The notes beneath the pieces were generated by a model. The model was given only the letters and a program-made list of their open reading frames with translations. It was not told where the DNA came from and ran no database searches. From Gnomoniopsis sp. IMI 355080 (taxonomy: Eukaryota; Ascomycota; Sordariomycetes; Diaporthales; Gnomoniaceae), in contig JAPEVC010000053.1 of assembly GCA_027946555.1 (NCBI GenBank), positions 1 to 64,000 of the forward strand: a stretch of 64,000 bases of DNA, given 5' to 3'. Positions within the stretch are counted from its first letter, which is position 1, and the number at the start of each line of letters is the position of its first letter. This document shows, piece after piece, positions 22,514 through 33,153 of this stretch. The translations under genes and the position numbers were made by a program.

Positions 22514-24268
22514 CTAGTCATGCCAGCTACTCTTCCTGCCCTCCTCAATACTGTGCAACATCCGACACTTTTCACTCTGACATACCGTCTCGCGCCCCAG
22601 CCGCTTGAACTTGGGTCCCATAGGTCCCGTGACGTAATGGTACTGCCCAAACAGCCGCCACTGCCTCTCATCACCAAGGCTGTAGATCTCGTCGCCCCAT
22701 GGCCCATCGAAGTGGAACCACGAGGTCGGCGCGTCGGGGTTCGACGAGGCAGGAACCAGCGAGATTGGCGCGATGAGCTCGCCACGTTTGTCGAGGCTTG
22801 ATGAGCGATTGGCGTGGGTGGTGAGGACAGTAGTGTTGAAGGGATAGGGGCTCGATTCTTCGGGTGTCACTTCGTCGGCAGGACTGCCCTCGTCTTCCTC
22901 CGGTGGCGGCGGTGAATCTTTGTAGTCGTAGAAGTAGGCGTAGTTGTTCAAGGACGGATCCCAGAGTGGGCCGCGGTCGGTGTCGTCCTTCAGCATCTGG
23001 AAAGGCAGAACGTACGGATGGGGCCCGGGGAAAGCGTACATCGCGTGGCTGCCGACCGCCGAGTAGATAACCGGGCGCTCCACCACTTCTGTGACGAGCT
23101 CCCCAGCGACATTACTAGTGGCGTTCATGCGCTTCTTCTCGAGCGCGGCCCAAGCATATGCCTGGCCGCCTTCGTGCTCACTCAGGAACATTGCGCGCGG
23201 CACGCCGTTTTCGAAGCGTACCATACAATGCTCCCAGTCGCCAACGTGGTTGCCGAAGCGCATGTTCAGGACAGTCTGTCCTAGATTGTAGCTGTAGAAG
23301 AAGAACCAGAATGCGTCAAGGATGCCGGAACCCTTGTCGACCAGCACTAGGACAGCAGGAGCCTTGGAGTAGCCACTGGCGTCGGGCTTGTGGCCTGGTG
23401 TGCCTGGTGGGAGAGGCATAGGAGTCTGCGGGTGTTCTGTGGATACTCGAGCCCGACGAGCGTGCTTGGACAGCATGTCTCGCGGCTCGAAGGAGCGCTC
23501 GCGAGGGTCAGATATCCGGTGCAGAGGGTGGTCCTTGTCCACGTTCCACCACGTCGTCCCCTCGGGGTACCACTTTGATTCCTCCTCCCTGTCGAGACCA
23601 TTGGCTGGGTCAATTTTCTCGTCTTCACCCTCATCGAACGGTTTCGGTTCGCCAACATGACTTGAGAGCCACTCGGGTCGCTGCTCGACATCCTCGTTGC
23701 TAGTGAGGAAGACCACGCCCGGCTTCGCAGTCAGAGAGAACATATTTGCCAGCGACAAAGGCCCTGCCATATCGACCGGCTCTCTTTCAAGGTACGGCGT
23801 CATGTGCTGAACGTGTTCCGCAATATCCGACGGCCAGAAGTTTTCCCCAGAATAAAGGTGTACGAGCGGCGCGTTCCGCAAAACGAAATCCGGAACGTCG
23901 TCCAGATTCTGCCCGGATTCGTATATCCTCTCGCTACCGCTTATGTTCTCCCATGACTCTGTCCTATCCAAAAAAGACCTCCTCTTCAACTCCAGCTCGC
24001 CCAGGGCCTTGAGGTCCTCCAGCGACATCGGCGGGCCCCTGGGCTTGACCGGATCATCCCATCGCATGTGGTGGATACCGCATACACTAAACCATCTGCA
24101 CGCCTGCCGGTCGAGCCAGTACGGTGAGGAGTCAACCCATGCTTTGTCTGCTTTTGCCTGTTCGGGACTTGGTGGCGTCGGGTTGAGCGCTTTTGGGACA
24201 AACCAGGTAATGAAAACGAGGGTGGCAAGGACGGCGGCCACAATGATTGCGCGGCGGAGGTGATACAT
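22514..24268 (-). CDS. vps62: Vps62-like protein (DUF946 family), membrane-anchored
   Basis: Single exon, 584 aa. The first in-frame ATG is 24268-24266 (MYHLRR); the open frame upstream starts only with TTG. An N-terminal hydrophobic segment at about 6-24 (AIIVAAVLATLVFITWF) looks like a signal anchor, followed by a large lumenal or extracytosolic domain. Typical DUF946/Vps62 blocks include APLVHLYSGENFWPSDIAEH, DAFWFFFYSYNLGQ, HVGDWEHCMVRF and PVIYSAVGSHAMYA, ending with WRLFGQYHYVTGPMGPKFKRL. The yeast member is linked to vacuolar protein sorting by mutant screens, but its biochemical role is unknown. Two acidic proline-rich loops (near 210 and 470) are variable inserts. Family assignment is firm; function is not. 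Confidence 0.85.
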   Translation of the reverse strand: MYHLRRAIIVAAVLATLVFITWFVPKALNPTPPSPEQAKADKAWVDSSPYWLDRQACRWFSVCGIHHMRWDDPVKPRGPPMSLEDLKALGELELKRRSFLDRTESWENISGSERIYESGQNLDDVPDFVLRNAPLVHLYSGENFWPSDIAEHVQHMTPYLEREPVDMAGPLSLANMFSLTAKPGVVFLTSNEDVEQRPEWLSSHVGEPKPFDEGEDEKIDPANGLDREEESKWYPEGTTWWNVDKDHPLHRISDPRERSFEPRDMLSKHARRARVSTEHPQTPMPLPPGTPGHKPDASGYSKAPAVLVLVDKGSGILDAFWFFFYSYNLGQTVLNMRFGNHVGDWEHCMVRFENGVPRAMFLSEHEGGQAYAWAALEKKRMNATSNVAGELVTEVVERPVIYSAVGSHAMYAFPGPHPYVLPFQMLKDDTDRGPLWDPSLNNYAYFYDYKDSPPPPEEDEGSPADEVTPEESSPYPFNTTVLTTHANRSSSLDKRGELIAPISLVPASSNPDAPTSWFHFDGPWGDEIYSLGDERQWRLFGQYHYVTGPMGPKFKRLGRETVCQSEKCRMLHSIEEGRKSSWHD

Positions 24269-25128
24269 GGTGGGCAATGGGCGTCGCTGCTCAGAGACAC
24301 TCAAAGAGACGGAAGAGGCTGGATGAAAGAGTGTAACAAGAAGAAGGACAAGCCGCCTTTGTTCAAGCAGCTGTTGCTACGTTTACCGGGGGATCGAGGG
24401 GAGGTTGTCCGGATAGAGAAGAGGCATCGCAATAGCCTCGAGGGTTGTATGCTGGAGTAACAATAGGGAAAGAATAGAGGAATGTGCAAACAAGAAAAAA
24501 TGATGGCTAGCACATGACGGCTATCAAAGCGTTGTGTTTCAAGAAAAGGACAATGGTCTAGAATGAGGTGTCGAGAGAAGAGTGATGCTGTTGTCCGAGC
24601 GGATGGTCGTCACTCTCTTGATGACGGGCGACCCGAAAGGGCGAGCGGCACTAACTGCACATAGCCGTGGCCACTGACAAATGTGCTAGGAGCTAACGTA
24701 GACGCTAGTGTTGCAACCCCGAATCGCAGCCCTGCAGCCCTGCAGACATGACCTGGCAGCCATGTCGTCCCCTGACTTACAGCCCACATGCCTGCAGGGA
24801 TCTCATCTGTCACATGGATTCCAATTAGAGATGCACGAGGTCAGAAACAGCCACCGTAGGGCCTAGACGTCTACGGGCCTGCGGGCGTGATACTACACTG
24901 TCGAGCGTTGAAGTAGACAGCTTTTAGTACAAGAGCCAGTGAAAGGCTCAATCAAGTCAACGTGACCGTAGATAGCAAGTGATTTGACGGTCAAATCCTC
25001 AAATATTTCACACTTGTACCTAGTGCCAGACATCTAGTCCTACCGAAAAGCCTCAAGAATTCAACGCCGAAATAAGGACATGGGTATCATTGAAATGACC
25101 AGCTTGAACTCCGTGACCGCGAACGCCG
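24269..25128. other. Spacer between Vps62-like gene (promoter) and TFIIIC gene (3' end)
   Basis: These 860 bases contain the upstream region of the minus-strand Vps62-like gene and the downstream region of the minus-strand TFIIIC gene. A small direct duplication, GCAGCCCT twice, occurs near 24726. No convincing ORF is present. Confidence 0.55.
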
Positions 25129-26597
25129 TCAATCCACCTGCATGGCCTTGTCCTCACCGGTTGCCCTCGCGCCTGTAGCACCAGTCTCGCCGCCAGGAGT
25201 CGTTGCCGCCAGCTCATCCCAGGTCTTGGGCGTCAACCTCGATGCAGGAATATCACCCTCATCAGCGCTGCTCTGGTCCTTGTCATTGTCCACAAAGGAT
25301 ACCACCCTGTTGCGCCTCCAGTTGCCGTTGCCTCCCAAGCGTCTCTTCTTGGGATTGGCCGCTCGCTCATCCTGCAACCTCTTCTGACGCCTGCGGTCCC
25401 TGGCTCGCTTCTTCTGTGCTGATGCCTCCTCCGGGTCCTGATTTTTGTCGACATAGTCCCGAGTTGTGTCCTTTGTTATTGTGGTCACTTCGTCAAACTC
25501 CTTCTTCTTAGCCTTGATGGCCATCAGGTTCTCCAAGAACCTTGCCTGCGGCTTTCGCCGGCCGTGCTTGTCAAAAGCGATGGGGATCTCGATCTTTGCC
25601 TCCTTGCGCATTGCGCGATATCGATCTGGTGCGGGTCGCCGATTCGCGTAGGGCAGCATGAGCGCGGCCTCACCTTCGTGGCGGTTCTTGGGGCGGAGGT
25701 CAGCCGGAGTGGTCAGGATGCGCACTGAGGACGCGGCCATGAGATCCACGCCGTCCGGGAGCGCCTGTAGATATGGAAGGTCTCGCTCGGCGATCTCGTC
25801 GTGGGCGCCGAATATTAGCTCGGTACCAATGTTGCTGGCCCAGCTGCCGGAGAAGATACGACCCTTGTATGATATGATCGGATTGTCCGAGTGGAGGTCA
25901 AGGACTTGGATCTCGCCCACGTTCCTGATTCGAGTCGGCTTCTTGGGCTCACTATCTGCTGGTGGCGCAATTGACGGGGCTCGCGAAGGCGCGCGCGAAG
26001 GAGCTCGTGATGGATGTCGAGAAACGGCCCGAGTTGCTTCTCGCTGCTCGCGGAGGGCGGGGTCAATTACATTGTCGCCTTCGGACTGTTGTCGAGCGTT
26101 TGGTTCTGCGTCAAGACCTGGCTGCCCGTCCACAGCTCGGCCCCGACCCTCATGTTCGCTCTCATCATCGTCATCCTGCGGCAGGACCTCGTCTTCGTCG
26201 TCTTTATCATCCCCAAACAACATAGCGTTGGTCTTTGTAGGGCGTAGTTGTGTATTCTTGTTGGGATCGGCGTAGACAGGATTGAACCACTGCTTGTAGC
26301 CGCCTCGGCTCTGGTTGACAAACTGGTCTTTCACTTTTTCGAACATGCCCGAGTGCGAGAGGTCCATCGTTACGTAGTATGTCTATTCCAATGTCAGTGT
26401 GCTGAGATTCACATGTGCGTAGGAATTGAATTGCTATGCACCTCTGTCTCAGTTGCTGAGTACTCATACTCCCACTCGTCTTCATTGTCCACTACTTTGC
26501 ACGATGCCGCAATGGGGAAGCTGGCGGAGGACTCGGACGTCACGCCGGGCCAACCGACCGACGTCTTGGTGACTGGCGCCTGATTTGTGCTAGCCAT
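25129..26597 (-). CDS. TFIIIC triple-barrel subunit (Tfc7/Sfc7/GTF3C6-type)
   Basis: Two exons on the minus strand, 26597-26442 and 26382-25129, with a 59-base phase-0 intron at 26441-26383; 469 aa. Splicing joins EWEYEYSATETE to TYYVTMDLS, recreating the hallmark start of the TFIIIC subunit 6 triple-barrel domain. The second part of the barrel follows at about 200-260 (VGEIQVLDLHSDNPIISYKG, GTELIFGAHDE), separated by a roughly 110-residue acidic and Ser/Arg/Ala/Pro-repeat linker (SRAP repeated three times). The C-terminus is strongly basic (KKRARDRRRQKR, NPKKRR). The family dimerises with the tau95 homologue in the tauA module of TFIIIC, which binds box A of tRNA genes and recruits RNA polymerase III. 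It is divergent from his7. Confidence 0.85.
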
Positions 26598-27018
26598 TGT
26601 CTATAACAAGCTGATCCGGTTGTATGCTGCGGAGAAGCTGCATCGAAGGTTGTGGATATGGAAACGGGAAGAAGCTATCTCGTTGCGAGAGTTGGTATAT
26701 GGACTTTTTGGAAATTCGCGGTCGATCCGAGCCGCGGTGACGGTTGTGAGCTGCATGCAAGTCCCTGTAAATTTTAGCGCTTACAGGGGTCAGCCCCTCT
26801 GGGCAACGCAGTGCGGCTGCAGGTGGTCGGGTAGTCTGCCCCTCCACTGACGATACCGGGGCTTTGGATATCAAATTCGATGCTCAAAGAAACAGTCACA
26901 CATACCCCATTGACTCACTCAACTGTCACTCTCATGGTACTCTCTTTTTTCTTCTTCTAAGGGTGACTTGTCCTTTTTCAATTCTCATTACGACCCCTTG
27001 AAGCATAGTATATTAAAA
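26598..27018. promoter_or_regulatory. Divergent promoter of the TFIIIC subunit gene and his7
   Basis: These 421 bases separate two divergent start codons. A perfect Gcn4/CPC1 heptamer TGACTCA lies on the his7 side (listed separately). Pyrimidine-rich sequence near 26940-26960 (TCTCTTTTTTCTTCTTC) may mark the his7 transcription start region. Confidence 0.5.
26911..26917 (+). promoter_or_regulatory. TGACTCA element (Gcn4/CPC1 site) upstream of his7
   Basis: Exact TGACTCA, immediately followed by CTCA, 101 bases before the his7 ATG at 27019. This is the consensus for the general amino-acid control bZIP factor, and yeast HIS7 is a well-known Gcn4 target, so the position and gene identity support a functional site. 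Confidence 0.6.
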
Positions 27019-28739
27019 ATGCCTACCGTTCACCTACTGGACTACGTCGCCGGCAACGTGAGAAGTCTGGTAAACGCTATAGAAAAAGTTGGTTACGAGG
27101 TCGCATGGGTGAAGACACCAGACGAGGTTGCGAATGCAGATGTATATCGACCCCCAGTTATCCGCAAATTGGAAACCTTCTATTCTAATACAAATCACAG
27201 AAACTCATTCTTCCTGGCGTAGGCCACTTCGGGCACTGCCTAAATCAGCTCTCCGCCGCCGGTTTCCTCCCCGCCATCAAAGCCCATATAGACGCCAACA
27301 AGCCCTTTATGGGCATCTGCGTTGGTCTGCAAGCAATCTTCGCCGGCTCCTCCGAGGACCTGAACTGCCCGGGTCTCTCCATCATCCCTACCGCCCTGGG
27401 CCGCTTCGACGACGCTGACAAGGCCGTCCCGCACATCGGCTGGAACGACGCCCTTGTCGCCGACAACGCCAGCCTTTACGACCTCCGCCCGGGGAGCAAG
27501 TACTACTACGTTCACAGCTACCGTTGCCCCTACGAGCCTGGGCTGCTGGAGAAGCAGGGATGGACCGTCGCCACAGCTGCTTATGGCGACGAGACGTTTG
27601 TGGGCGCTGTGGCGCGTGGCAATGTCCTCGCCACACAATTCCACCCGGAGAAGAGCGGTGTTGCGGGCTTGCGCGTAATCAAGTCCTTTCTGACTGGTGA
27701 AGGCGCGAGGACCCTCGGCCAGGCCTCGCCTGCGCCAACGGCCACCCTCACCGACGCAGCACCCAGGCCTGGGCTCACTCGTCGCGTGATTGCCTGCCTC
27801 GACGTGCGCACCAACGATGCCGGCGACCTGGTCGTCACGAAGGGTGATCAGTATGACGTGCGTGAGAAGTCTGGAGCGTCCAATGACGTCCGCAATCTCG
27901 GCAAACCCGTCGATATGGCGCGCGCATACTACGAGCAGGGCGCTGACGAGGTCACCTTCCTCAACATCACATCGTTCCGCGACCTGCCGCTAAAGGACCT
28001 GCCAATGCTCGAGATTCTGCGTCGTACGTCGCAGACGGTGTTTGTGCCGCTGACAATTGGCGGGGGCATCCGCGACGCTGTGGATACGGATGGAACCAAG
28101 GTTAGCGCGCTTGAAATTGCGAGTATGTACTTCCGCTCGGGCGCCGATAAAGTCAGTATTGGAAGCGATGCGGTGGTTGCTGCGGAAGAGTACTATGCCG
28201 CTGGAAAGAAGCTTGCGGGGACAACAGCCATTGAGCAAATTTCCCGCGCTTACGGCAACCAGGCCGTCGTGGTAAGCATCGACCCCAAGCGCGTATACGT
28301 TGCCTCACCCTCCGCCGCGCCTAGACACGCCTGCATCAAGACGGCCTTCCCCGGCCCCAACGACGAAGAATACTGCTGGTATGCATGCACGATCAAGGGT
28401 GGACGCGAGACGCGAGACTTGGACGTGGTCCAGTTGACGCAGGCGGTCGAGGCCATGGGGTGCGGAGAGATCCTGCTGAATTGCATTGACAAGGACGGCA
28501 CAAACAGTGGGTTTGATCTAGAGCTCATCAGACAAGTCAAAAGCGCGGTGAAGATTCCAGTGATTGCGAGCAGTGGGGCAGGCAACCCAGGCCATTTCGA
28601 GGAGGTATTTGTGCAAACAACAACGGATGCTGCATTGGGGGCGGGTATGTTTCACCGAGGGGAGTATACTGTCAGGCAGGTCAAGGAATTCCTCGGGGAG
28701 AAGGGTCTGGCTGTGAGAGGATTCGAGGGTGATTTGTAA
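27019..28739 (+). CDS. his7: Bifunctional imidazole glycerol phosphate synthase (HisH-HisF fusion)
   Basis: Two exons, 27019-27141 and 27201-28739, with a 59-base phase-0 intron; 553 aa, one more than yeast His7. The start is the first ATG (MPTVHLLDYVAGN). The N-terminal glutamine amidotransferase (HisH, about 1-215) has nucleophile Cys81 in GICVGLQ and partners His189/Glu191 in TQFHPEK. The C-terminal HisF barrel begins near 250 (RVIACLDVRTNDAGD) and shows the ligand loops of the synthase (GGGIRD, AVVVSIDPKRV, IPVIASSGAG). It converts PRFAR plus glutamine-derived ammonia to imidazole glycerol phosphate and AICAR, linking histidine and purine synthesis in the cytosol. A canonical TGACTCA site upstream suggests amino-acid starvation control. 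Confidence 0.97.
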
Positions 28740-29231
28740 TGTCTATCATGCAGGCACAACAGGTTCAAATGGCTGGAACTGCAAATTCTCAGGCGGGGAA
28801 ATAGACAAGTCAGAATCTAAGGGACGGAGAGGTAGACAAAAATCATACAATTAAGGTACCGCGTGTATGGGTTTTGCAACCTGTCGGCCATCTTCCTGAT
28901 CGACCCCCATACTTTTCGAGTTTTGTGAATCATTTTGAAATGATGTGCTGCTCCTGTGCTCCTGATGCTGTGCCAAACCCTATACAATTTCCTGTCCTGG
29001 CTACCACGGACAATGCTTTTCAGATTTCTCCTTGAGGAACAACTTTTACGAAGACCCTCCAAGATGCGGCAGAAAACCGGTACGGTATCGGCACAGTTGA
29101 CCAAAGAGCAGTAAGAAAAGCTCAAACTCCTGACGCACTTTGAAAAGTCCATCCCAAACCAGTGATGCAAATGTAAGAAATGTGCACAATCGAGCCTCAA
29201 AAGAAAGCGGACCCGTCCGAAACTGTTGCTG
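28740..29231. other. Spacer between convergent his7 and antizyme genes
   Basis: These 492 bases between two 3' ends presumably hold both 3' UTRs. The minus-strand ORF at 28817-29266 overlaps the antizyme stop and has no recognisable domain. Confidence 0.55.
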
Positions 29232-30318
29232 TTACACTTCAACTCCCATGAACAGCCATTTCTCACTTGTCAAGTCACGAAGACCCGTCCAATGTTCGAG
29301 TGTTTCTAGTTCAAAGCCAGCCCATTGCAGGCCCTTCGTCAGTGGTTGCAAGTCTTCGGTCTCAATAGACCGATCGACGCAAACAACTAGACGTGAGCAG
29401 CCCAATGGTATCTCGGCTAGCTCGATCATGGCCACCAAAGCCTTCTTCAAGTCATGACCCACGACTCCCGCGTCAAAGAAGGTGAACAAGGACTTCTCGC
29501 CCGAGGTCATATCCTCGGCCATGAAAGCGAGGAAGCTAGCCCCGCCTTGGTAGTCCCAGATCTCCATCCACGCAGTAGCCTCGATGCCGGTGCTCAAAAG
29601 AGGCATAGTAACGCCCATCCTTTCGGTGGGCCCGTCATAAGGTGGCGTAAGCTGTTGTCGAACCTCGGGTCGATGCTGGCTGTCACCAGTGTAAGAACCA
29701 AAGTAGCCGGAGTCGATCGAGCTGGTAGTGCTGGAAATGTCGGATTCATCATCTTGTTGCTGGTTGTGAATTCGGTTCGGTGATTGGTGATGTTGATAAA
29801 CACCCGCCAGGCCGGAGACATGATTGACTGAGTTCCTCTCACCTTGAAAAACAGCCCTCATAGTCTCGCAAAAGAGTCTCTCACACTCTTCCCTGATACG
29901 TAGTGTTGCCCCCCCTCGTCGGGTACGAGATGCGCTGCTGGAGCCGTTGCCGTTGGTGTAACGCTTGGGCTTGGGCGTCAGAGCAAGCTCGTTAGACGAG
30001 GTGATTGCCGCGAGGGGGGGACTTGACGGAGGGGATGGTAGTCCTGAGATAGGAACCTCAGGAATACCACTCGGCCCCTGTGGAACAACAATGTTAGCGC
30101 CAGGTCATATGCTACCTGTAGGAGGGTGCGTGCGTGGGGAAACGGATGGGAGATTGTTTGTTCTTACCTGCAGCCAGGGTAGTGCAGTAGTGGAAGCCCT
30201 TCAGCGACGCAGCGGCGTCGACGATGTAGCAGCTGGCGAGGACATTGGCCTGACGGGCAATGTTCTCGCCATGATTACTACTCGAGTAATTGGAATTTAA
30301 CGTTTTCATGGGCGCCAT
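29232..30318 (-). CDS. oaz: Ornithine decarboxylase antizyme, expressed through +1 programmed frameshifting
   Basis: Minus-strand gene in two exons, 30318-30168 and 30077-29232, with a 90-base intron at 30167-30078. The zero frame starts at ATG 30318 (MAPMKTLNSN) and reads GAG TGG TAT TCC TGA, stopping after 56 codons at 30060-30058. Skipping the T at 30060 continues in the +1 frame (GAG GTT CCT) without a stop to 29232, giving a 331-aa product. The C-terminal half carries the antizyme domain (KKALVAMIELAEIPLGCSRL, LTKGLQWAGFELE, EKWLFMGVEV). Antizyme binds ornithine decarboxylase monomers, sends them to the proteasome without ubiquitin, and limits polyamine uptake; polyamines promote the frameshift, closing the feedback loop. 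The TCC TGA slip site is the one used by animal and fission yeast antizymes. An ORF-only reading sees just 29861-29232. Exon 2 may contain a further small intron near 29845, which I did not favour because the frame stays open. Confidence 0.92.
30037..30057 (-). promoter_or_regulatory. Potential stem-loop directly 3' of the antizyme stop codon
   Basis: Immediately after UGA on the minus strand, GGU-UCCU can pair with AGGA and, after a two-base CU bulge, ACC, closing a five-base AUCUC loop (seven base pairs in all). Downstream RNA structure stimulates antizyme frameshifting in mammals. Whether this small hairpin acts is untested; it abuts the stop codon, so spacing may be suboptimal. Confidence 0.4.
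30058..30066 (-). promoter_or_regulatory. +1 ribosomal frameshift site (TAT TCC TGA) of antizyme mRNA
   Basis: On the minus strand the spliced zero frame reads TGG TAT TCC TGA G. UCC-UGA is the conserved antizyme shift site: with UGA in the A site the ribosome moves forward one base and decodes GAG. The +1 frame is open through the whole antizyme domain, and the zero frame ends here, so a shift is required to make the domain as spliced. Confidence 0.9.
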
Positions 30319-33153
30319 TTCGTTTTGCCACCTTGGGAAACTTGTTGTACGTCGTGGAAGAATGGGTTGAAGATGAGAGTGGTGACTGGTTGACTGCGAG
30401 AGTCGAATCACTGTTCAAATTTGAATTGTGGATGACCGGTGGAGGGAAGACAAGATTGTCGCGATGTAGCTGGTGAAGAAGTCTTTCTTAGGTAGCTGTG
30501 TAGGTAGGCACTGATAGGTGGGTAGACGAGACGAAGATGACTGTTGACGGACTAGTCGGGGTGAGAAAGGAACTTGGAAGGGGACGGGGACATACGAGTT
30601 GATGGAAAGTGTGGCGCTGGCAAACGTCTGGAAATTTCCAGTTTTAGCGCGGACTTGGCTGTGGCTAACTCACTCCTACTCCTTGCCCGGGGAGAGCTGT
30701 TAGTGCAGCCTGGGCCTCGGGAAGCAGGGACCAGGACCCGCGTGGCTCACGGCCGAACCTGTACGGCCGTGACGGCGCAGCGTTTCATTCGTGACCCACA
30801 GTTCTCGACAACTCTTCTGCGAACCTATGTTTAGTTGCATGGCAGGTGCATAGTCTCCCCAGCGTACGTGCTGGCAAGATGCTGGATGTGCTGGAGGCTT
30901 GTTAGCCCAGCATGATCTCTATTGCTCCCCGCATTTTCAGCCAAGCGCAACATCGTCTACGAAATATAGCCTCGTAATCGCGTGACAACGTCAATGCGAA
31001 ACAAGCAATCGTTATTACAGGACATCATTGCACAGGCCCAGTACCTAACACTGGCCGCGGCATTCCTTTATGACGAGGACATGGCTCGGCTACATTCACC
31101 CGTCAGTATGCTGCTTTATCAGCAGCACCGCATGCGGTATTAGACGACTTTGGCTTTTCAAACCAAAGAATACGTCCATCCGATCGCAGGGCGCTTGTGC
31201 AATGTGATCTTTTATACTGCGTACTTCCACTATATGCTAATTCTTAGTGGCGATGGCGGGCACCAGCATACTGGGACTTGCTTCCGCGCTCTTTATTCGC
31301 CTCCAAGCCAATCGCTTTAACCGGTTAGTAATTGTGATCTTATTGCTAGTAACAAATCACGTACATTCTCCGTCAGGAACACAGCGAGTGACGATTCACG
31401 AGCACAGGCACTCATGGTCAAATATATGTGCTCGCCTGATTTATGACCATGAGTCAATTTACCGGCTCGTGATCTCGACCGCTCATGAACATTAGGTAGA
31501 TAGGTACCCAATCTAAGCACTCAAACAATTTCTCAATCCCGAACTTAATCTCGCTCCGCCCCGATAATTCCAACTGGCAGCAAATGTTCCTTGAAGGATT
31601 TCCAAGATTTTGAACTCAATCTGTATATGCTTGTTGTTCTTTCGCTGTTACAGCATCCGCATGATTGCCTTACACGAGGTTGCTGTGATTGGTACACCCG
31701 AATCGTTGTAGGCCGTATGTCACCTATATTGTTAATTGCTCATGTTTTATCTCACACGCACACATTTCACCAAGACTCATCACCTATACTGTCGTCTCTA
31801 TGGGAAGCATGGCTCTGCGTGTGAGAGAATTTCAACTTGCAATGATTCTCAATGTATCAGGTACAGACGGAGATTATATTCTTGGGGTTGACATGTAAAC
31901 AGATTTCTATGTAACAATATGTTTCCTCTGACCCAGCCCAGCTTTAGACTGTCCCAGCAGCGTCTAGCTGTAATGAGAGTCTTTGCAAAAGCATAATCAT
32001 CCTCAAATTGTGCCAATTTTTATTTATTTAGTGATCAGTATTCCGCATATACTAGACAGTAAGCATCCATGGATAAGGCGGGGGGGGGGAACCTTTCCTA
32101 TAACTTCTTTTAAGACGGCATACGCTTTAAGGTCTGCCTTCAACTGATGAAGTCAGGTCTTTCAGTGTGGGAACTCGGACCTGAGTGTGGCTAGAGCTTC
32201 AGCGCACTACACAATTCAAATCAGCCTCATTTCGCGGTTTCAGAAGCTTTGATTTATACTCTACTCATGAAGCTAGGCACGACGATACGCCATTGAGCGG
32301 GAGATGCTGACTTTCAAGCATGTTGTAAGCTTCCCAGGCACTGTGACGACCACAGTAAGACTGTCTCGAAAAATGAAGATTAGACTAATGCATCTGCTTA
32401 AGAGTGCCGGCATCTTAGGATGTACGGCAGGCCTACCGGCTGAGTATCTCGGAGTGCTTGTCCCATTTTGGCGCCGCCTGAATGCAGCATCACATGGCGA
32501 AGTCAGGGGTGCGACTTGTGGGTAGCGCGGCTGAAGGCTGGCGGCGGTGGGGCCGGAAAGTGACTTTGTGTCTACAAGAGCGCGAGCATGCAAAGTCAAT
32601 GGGGATAATTCGTGGGACGGTGAAAATCATGAAAGAGCTATGGCTTGGTTCAGAATATCTTCTCCTGAAGTTGGAGCTTATAATGATAGCAGGAAAGTAT
32701 TGCAACAGGGGAGTTGGCAATACTGCGTGAAGTAGTAGCGGGGTCGCACCTGCCCGCGTGTAAGTGCTTGCATAAGGTGTTGCATCACATCACCATAGAG
32801 GCCCAGTGAGCTTATCCTCTCCTCACTTCTGCTAAAGGTCCAAGTACCGCCGCGGTGACATTACCACCTGATCTTCTTGTTTTCAGCCCTTCTAGTCTTC
32901 GTCGTTTTTTTTTGGTTCAACCCTCCGCACTCTCGGGGCAAGTCTTAATTTGCATCGGGCTCACTTTGTTACGTCTTAGGATATGATAACACTCGCCTTT
33001 CCTTCATCCCTAGATGTTGTTCCACTGTTCCCCATATCTCCAACCCCACGTCTTGAAGTGTTTACATTCCCGGCGACCAGAGATAACGACAACCACTGCC
33101 TACTCTGGTGAGAAAGACGCCGTATAAAACGTTTGACCAGAGACACTTGCAGC
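30319..33153. other. Antizyme upstream region and long intergenic spacer
   Basis: This 2.8 kb stretch contains the promoter and leader of the minus-strand antizyme gene, then sequence without recognisable genes. Short ORFs near 31317-31520, 31591-31898 and 32273-32735 overlap on both strands and lack domains. A G-rich run occurs near 32081-32090 and TAGGTAG-type motifs near 30489-30525 and 31494. The last 300 bases, including T-rich and CT-rich tracts near 32905-33010, are probably promoter of the Yippee-domain gene. Confidence 0.5.

Noticed and set aside
22256..22801. 181-codon plus-strand ORF at the Vps62-like 3' end
   Set aside because: Half is antisense to the conserved C-terminus of the Vps62-like protein; the rest has no similarity I can recognise.
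30112..30411. 99-codon minus-strand ORF read without splicing
   Set aside because: Its first part is antizyme exon 1; the codons after 30168 are intron sequence, and the codons before 30318 open with GTG.
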